In this document: positions 59,832-64,000 of the stretch, piece by piece | Layout of the letters: the number at the start of each line of letters is the position of its first letter | Position numbering within the stretch: position 1 is the first letter of the stretch | Assembly (NCBI RefSeq): GCF_031453555.1 | Contig: NZ_JAVIZM010000001.1 | Coordinates: forward strand, 4,719,001-4,783,000 | Length of the DNA stretch: 64,000 nt | Direction of reading: 5' to 3' | DNA from: Bacillus sp. SLBN-46 | Lineage (GTDB): Bacteria; Bacillota; Bacilli; Bacillales; Cytobacillaceae | Translations under genes and position numbers: made by a program | The notes under the pieces: generated by a model | What the model saw: only the letters and a program-made list of their open reading frames with translations | What the model was told of the DNA's origin: nothing | Databases searched by the model: none

Positions 59832-62800
59832 GTGAATCGAATTTTTAGGTGGGTTGTTAAATCACTGTTTGCACCTGTCACTGGAAATGCAGGGGCGGTT
59901 GCAAGTACACTCGGTTTTTTTCTGGCCTTTTTACCTTTGAATAGTTTTAGAATTCCATTATTGCTTGCTTTTTCACTATTGTTCCGTCTTAATATCGTCG
60001 CCTTGTTCCTTGGCACGTTGATTACCATTTTTATTCCTAATATTCGTGATTTACCTATCCTGGATTTACGTATATTCGAAGATTATTGGCTATTTTCTGC
60101 CCTAAAGACTAAAATCCAACATTCACAAAGCATTGTATCAGGTGTCTTTGGAGGATTGATTGGCCTTGTCTGCTATTTTTTCTTCCACTGGTTTTACAAT
60201 TTGGGGCTTAAAAAAGGGGAATTAAATCAAGAACATGTTTTTCTTGATCCTGCAAAAAGACGCTGGACCATTATCAAAAGAATGAGTGCAGGCTTTATGG
60301 TTTTAATTGTTTTAGTGTCGACAATTTTTATCAAAAGTCTTACTACGAATCCGATATTTCCTGAGCTGCAATTGAAGGAGAGTACAACAAGCGAGATCGA
60401 GCCAATTAATACAATGTTCAGTGAAGAAGAGCTTGCTTCACAAGTACAAAAAACGAATGCCGGCCCGCTTATACAAAAAAATACGGATAAAAAACTACTA
60501 TCTAGTAAACAAGAAGTTTATGGTTTTTACGTCAATTGGGACCAAAACAGCCAAACTTCTTTCAAAAAAAACATCAATTCGGTTACAACATTAGTTCCGG
60601 AGTGGCTGCAGATTACTCCTAGTCTTACCCTTAAAACCTCTACAGACAGCTCTATCGTGGCAGACGCAAAAGCACATGATATAAAGATTCTCCCATTAGT
60701 TCATAATTTTAATAAAAACAAATGGGATGGTAATACACTGCATCGATTATTTACTACACCTGGTGCTGAAGATCTTTTTATTAATAAGTTGTTAGCTTAT
60801 GTGAGAACGAATGACTTTGACGGTATTAATATAGACTTTGAAGAAATCCATCCAAATGACAAAGATCATTTCACTCGTTTTATTGGTAAAGTTTCTGAAA
60901 CATTTCATCAGCATGGTCTCATGGTCACAATGGATGTCCCGCCGAAGAATAATAGTTTTAACTATGCTTCTTTAGCAGCTAAAGTGGATCGGATGATTGT
61001 CATGCTATATGACCAGCACAATTCGATGAGTACACCTGGACCTGTCGCTCCATCTGATTGGGTAAAGATGAACTTAAATCAGCTAGATATCCCTTCCGAA
61101 AAATTGATTGCGGGTCTGGGAAGCTATGGTTACGACTGGGAATTAAACTCTAATCAGCCTGCAAAAACGGTAGCCTTCGGGGATATCATGGATTTGGGAA
61201 TTGGAACCAACCTTCAAATTCATTGGAATCAACAATCAGGAAACCCTTATTTAATGTATAAAATAAATGGAAAAAACCATATCGTTTGGTTTTTAGATGC
61301 TGCTACATTTTATAATCAAATGAAGGTAGCGGAAGAAAGTGGCTCAAGTGGAATTGCGGTTTGGCGACTCGGTTCTGAGGACCCTTCTATTTGGAAATAT
61401 ATAAATAAACCAAAGGAAATGCAAAATCCAGCCACTGCCCTTAAAACCCTGGTCAATCCTAAGCCTGTTCACAATACAGGGGCAGGAGAAATTTTGAGAA
61501 TTAATTCTCAAGCAGAAAAAGGAAAAAGATTGATTAAATTGGATTCGAACGGACTGATTCAAAGCGAAACCTATGAAAAATTACCAATGCCCTATAATCT
61601 GGCTCGGTATGGAAAGCCAAAACGTAAGGAAGTAGTCCTAACCTTTGATGACGGTCCGGATCCAACCTATACACCACAAATACTCGACATTTTAGATAAG
61701 AATCATATAAAGGGAACTTTCTTTATTATCGGAGAAAATGCTATGAAGCATCCGAAACTGGTTAAAAGGGTATTTAATGAAGGACATGAAATCGGCAACC
61801 ATACCTTTACCCATTCCGAAGTTACCTCCATCACCCCATTTCAAATGAGAATGGAGTTAAATGCAACCCAACGTTTATTTCAGGAAATTACTGGTCATTC
61901 GCTGACCCTTTTCCGTCCGCCGTATGTGGCCGATGCTGAACCAGCCACAAGAAGCGAACTGGCTCCTATATTGCAGTCACAGGATATGGGGTATACCTTA
62001 GTTGGTGAGACAATTGACTCTGACGATTGGCAAGCACTTTCTAGCGAAAAAATAGTGAAACGGGTATTGGATCAGCTGCCAGAAGGAAATGTGATTTTGC
62101 TTCACGATGCTGGCGGTGATCGCTCTAATACTGTAAAGGCGCTCCCTATTATTATTAAAGAACTTAAAAAGCGCGGCTATACATTTACAACCGTTGCTGA
62201 GTTACTTGGAAAAAGTAATACTCAACTTATGCCCCCTGTTAATCAGGACAGCCCTTATTTGGTCTATAACAAGGCTGTATTTATGCTTTTACAAGGTTGG
62301 CACTCAGGATTAAACATCCTGTTCTACTCCGCTATCCTTTTAGGAATTCTACGGCTAGTTGTCTTTGTTTTCCTTTCTAGGAAACAGGTAAAAAGGTATA
62401 AAGAGATTGAAATCGACCCTAGCTTTACACCTTTTTCCAGTGTTGTGATTGCTGCCTATAACGAAGAAAAAGTAATTTGCAAGACGGTTGAATCTATTTT
62501 ATCCAGTGATTACCCAGCTTTTGAGGTGTTGATTATCGACGATGGCTCAAAGGATGAAACGGCTACTGTTGTTCATGATACTTATGCAAACCACCCTCAA
62601 GTCAGATTAATTAAAAAATCCAATGGGGGAAAATCTTCCGCTGTTAATCTTGGTTTTAAAGAAGCAAAAGGGGAAATCGTGGTCGCACTTGACGCTGATA
62701 CACTTATCGCTGAAGATGGTATCTCTTTGCTAGTTAACCATTTTAAAGATGAAGATGTTGCAGCTGTTTCCGGGAATGTCAAGGTTGGCAATAAGGGAAA

Positions 62801-63527
62801 CCTTCTTACAAACTGGCAGCATATTGAATATGTGACAGGGTTTAACCTAGAGAGAAGGGCCTTTGCCGCTCTTAATTGTATTACGGTTGTACCAGGTGCA
62901 ATCGGTGCATGGAGAAAGAAGGACGTACAAGAAGCAGGATACTATCAAGAGGATACATTGGCAGAAGATACTGATATCACTCTTACTCTCTTACGCCAAG
63001 GGAAAAAGATAGAATTTGAAGAAAAGGCTTATGCCTTTACTGAAGTACCGGAAGATATTAAAAGCCTAGCAAAACAGCGATACCGATGGGTCTATGGTAC
63101 GTTACAATGTTTATGGAAGCATCGTGGGGCTTTATTCAATAAAAAACATAAATCCTTAGGATTTATCGGTCTTCCTAACATGTGGCTTTTTCAATATATT
63201 TATCAAACCATATCGCCTATTGCGGATATATTGTTCATTTTTGCCCTTTTTAGCACGCACCCTGGAAGAGCAGCCATCGGATTTTTCTTATTCTACTTGC
63301 TAGATTTCTTTACTTCTCTATACGCGTTTCGATTGGAGAAAGAAAGTCCTAAACCACTGGGTTCATTGTTTTTGCAACGAATCTTGTACAAGCAGCTTAT
63401 GACTTACGTGGTGGTAAAGTCTATCTTCTCAGCAATAAAGGGAGTAACCGTTGGTTGGAATAAACTAAAACGAAATGGTAATGTAACTCCGGAAACCTCT
63501 ACCGGGAAGGTTAAGGAATATATGTAA
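59832..63527 (+). CDS. Trifunctional GH18-like / polysaccharide deacetylase / GT2 membrane protein
   Basis: 1231 residues, GTG 59832 after GGGAGGAG. Order: a DUF2062-like membrane region with four helices (about 1-180); a GH18-like barrel (about 225-525) with DFDGINIDFEEIHP, the DxxDxDxE-type active motif ending in Glu; a NodB deacetylase (about 595-790) with VVLTFDDGPDPTYTP, HEIGNHTFTH and LFRPPY; two membrane helices; a GT2 synthase (about 850-1150) with VVIAAYNEEKVICKTVES, ALDADTL, AEDTD and QRYRWVYGTLQ. C-terminal helices follow. It could synthesise, deacetylate and trim a beta-linked GlcNAc polymer at the membrane. Single gene. Confidence 0.9.
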   Translation: MNRIFRWVVKSLFAPVTGNAGAVASTLGFFLAFLPLNSFRIPLLLAFSLLFRLNIVALFLGTLITIFIPNIRDLPILDLRIFEDYWLFSALKTKIQHSQSIVSGVFGGLIGLVCYFFFHWFYNLGLKKGELNQEHVFLDPAKRRWTIIKRMSAGFMVLIVLVSTIFIKSLTTNPIFPELQLKESTTSEIEPINTMFSEEELASQVQKTNAGPLIQKNTDKKLLSSKQEVYGFYVNWDQNSQTSFKKNINSVTTLVPEWLQITPSLTLKTSTDSSIVADAKAHDIKILPLVHNFNKNKWDGNTLHRLFTTPGAEDLFINKLLAYVRTNDFDGINIDFEEIHPNDKDHFTRFIGKVSETFHQHGLMVTMDVPPKNNSFNYASLAAKVDRMIVMLYDQHNSMSTPGPVAPSDWVKMNLNQLDIPSEKLIAGLGSYGYDWELNSNQPAKTVAFGDIMDLGIGTNLQIHWNQQSGNPYLMYKINGKNHIVWFLDAATFYNQMKVAEESGSSGIAVWRLGSEDPSIWKYINKPKEMQNPATALKTLVNPKPVHNTGAGEILRINSQAEKGKRLIKLDSNGLIQSETYEKLPMPYNLARYGKPKRKEVVLTFDDGPDPTYTPQILDILDKNHIKGTFFIIGENAMKHPKLVKRVFNEGHEIGNHTFTHSEVTSITPFQMRMELNATQRLFQEITGHSLTLFRPPYVADAEPATRSELAPILQSQDMGYTLVGETIDSDDWQALSSEKIVKRVLDQLPEGNVILLHDAGGDRSNTVKALPIIIKELKKRGYTFTTVAELLGKSNTQLMPPVNQDSPYLVYNKAVFMLLQGWHSGLNILFYSAILLGILRLVVFVFLSRKQVKRYKEIEIDPSFTPFSSVVIAAYNEEKVICKTVESILSSDYPAFEVLIIDDGSKDETATVVHDTYANHPQVRLIKKSNGGKSSAVNLGFKEAKGEIVVALDADTLIAEDGISLLVNHFKDEDVAAVSGNVKVGNKGNLLTNWQHIEYVTGFNLERRAFAALNCITVVPGAIGAWRKKDVQEAGYYQEDTLAEDTDITLTLLRQGKKIEFEEKAYAFTEVPEDIKSLAKQRYRWVYGTLQCLWKHRGALFNKKHKSLGFIGLPNMWLFQYIYQTISPIADILFIFALFSTHPGRAAIGFFLFYLLDFFTSLYAFRLEKESPKPLGSLFLQRILYKQLMTYVVVKSIFSAIKGVTVGWNKLKRNGNVTPETSTGKVKEYM

Positions 63528-63540
63528 TGGAGTCTTTACA

Positions 63541-63572
63541 GCGGTCTTTCCCAGTTTGGGGAAGACCTTTTA
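63541..63572 (+). terminator. Terminator after the trifunctional gene
   Basis: GGTCTTTCCC / GGGGAAGACC stem with T-rich tail. Confidence 0.8.
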
Positions 63573-63587
63573 ATTTTGACTTATAAT

Positions 63588-63622
63588 CAAAAAGGACCAC
63601 CATCTTTTGGTGATCCCTTTTA
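63588..63622 (-). terminator. Terminator of the Thr-rich gene
   Basis: Minus-strand AAAGGGATCACCA / TGGTGGTCCTTT with loop AAAGA, ending in T residues. Confidence 0.75.
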
Positions 63623-63629
63623 GAAAAAA

Positions 63630-64000
63630 CTACATTTTCTTTCCGTTGTTTTCTTTACTATCCTGACGACTCTCAGCCTTTTCTTTTGCAGCTTGAGAAA
63701 CCTGTTGCCCATAGTTAGAAGGCGTTGTGGTAGTACTTGGTGTATTCGATCCCGTCGTCATTGGTGTAGTGGTCGAGGTTGGTGTCGTTGATGTATTTGT
63801 TGGCGTTGTTGCTTTTGAGCTAGTTGCAGGTATGGTTGGTTCAGCAGGCGTAGTAGTTGTTGTTGCATTAGCTTTGGCAGGATTTGTTATAGATTCCTTA
63901 GTGTTCTGTTGATTGGCTGCAATGGACCTATCACTCTCATTTTTTAATGCCACTTGGAAAGAATCTATATTATGAGCAATCTTGTTTTGCCGGTCTTTAA
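63630..64000 (-). CDS. Thr/Pro/Ala-rich low-complexity protein, C-terminal part (runs off the window)
   Basis: The frame stays open to base 64000 (upstream codons read DRQNKIAHNIDSFQVALKNESDRS), so the GTG at 63953 is internal and at least 122 codons are present. The visible part is TTTTTP/TPTNTSTTPTS repeats followed by a charged tail NYGQQVSQAAKEKAESRQDSKENNGKK. Such Thr-rich linkers are typical of secreted or wall-spanning proteins; the rest of the gene is outside. No function assigned. Confidence 0.75.
   Translation of the reverse strand, partial: KDRQNKIAHNIDSFQVALKNESDRSIAANQQNTKESITNPAKANATTTTTPAEPTIPATSSKATTPTNTSTTPTSTTTPMTTGSNTPSTTTTPSNYGQQVSQAAKEKAESRQDSKENNGKKM

Noticed and set aside
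63727..63912. Val-rich plus-strand frame
   Set aside because: Antisense of the Thr-rich repeat codons of the minus-strand gene.

Overview
The window looks like chromosome from a Bacillaceae bacterium, probably Bacillus/Neobacillus-like. Supporting signs are strong AGGAGG-type ribosome sites, frequent TTG/GTG starts, a large Bacillus-type SRP RNA, and homologues of SwrC/YerP, bacterial NO synthase, OpuD, BrnQ, YobU/YobV and GntP. No rRNA, tRNA, integrase or CRISPR array was seen. This is a read by eye; no database search was run.

Layout. 0-1.4 kb: end of an autoinducer-2 (lsr-type) catabolic operon, with an FGGY kinase tail, a cupin and LsrF. 1.4-20.2 kb: mostly single genes and small operons. 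These include a Crp/Fnr regulator between two small DMT exporters, HpaB, a Cys/Gly-rich membrane protein, EamA and YitT membrane proteins, an acidic protein with a duplicated domain, an APH-type kinase, an RND pump and NO synthase. A dispersed palindromic repeat built on AAACGTTTGATTAG occurs at four places here, five times in a row between the RND and nos genes. Two other intergenic islands (4.3 and 11.2 kb) carry five copies each of different 10-12 bp motifs spaced exactly 20-21 bp.

20.3-28.8 kb is an AT-rich accessory island. It holds gene relics, a Type IIS-like restriction-modification system (AlwI-family nuclease, two C5 methyltransferases, an 84-residue accessory protein), a murA copy, an SRP RNA outside its usual tadA-dnaX position, and a broken HEPN gene. 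29-38.6 kb: two convergent PQQ-enzyme genes, a WYL regulator with effector-binding partner, OpuD and BrnQ. 38.7-41 kb is a gene-poor relic field with short repeats and a MITE-like element.

41-64 kb: glutamate decarboxylase, a CysJ-like reductase lacking its flavodoxin domain, a frameshifted LytTR gene with DUF3021 partner, and a gluconate/ketogluconate locus. In that locus GntP, two paralogous GntR regulators, a zinc dehydrogenase and a KduD-like SDR share ACTTGTnnACAAGT operators. Then come further frameshifted small genes, a TetR-controlled operon with a textbook operator-in-promoter, a divergent MocR/PPOX pair, and a GH18-deacetylase-GT2 fusion of 1232 codons. A Thr-rich gene runs off the right edge.
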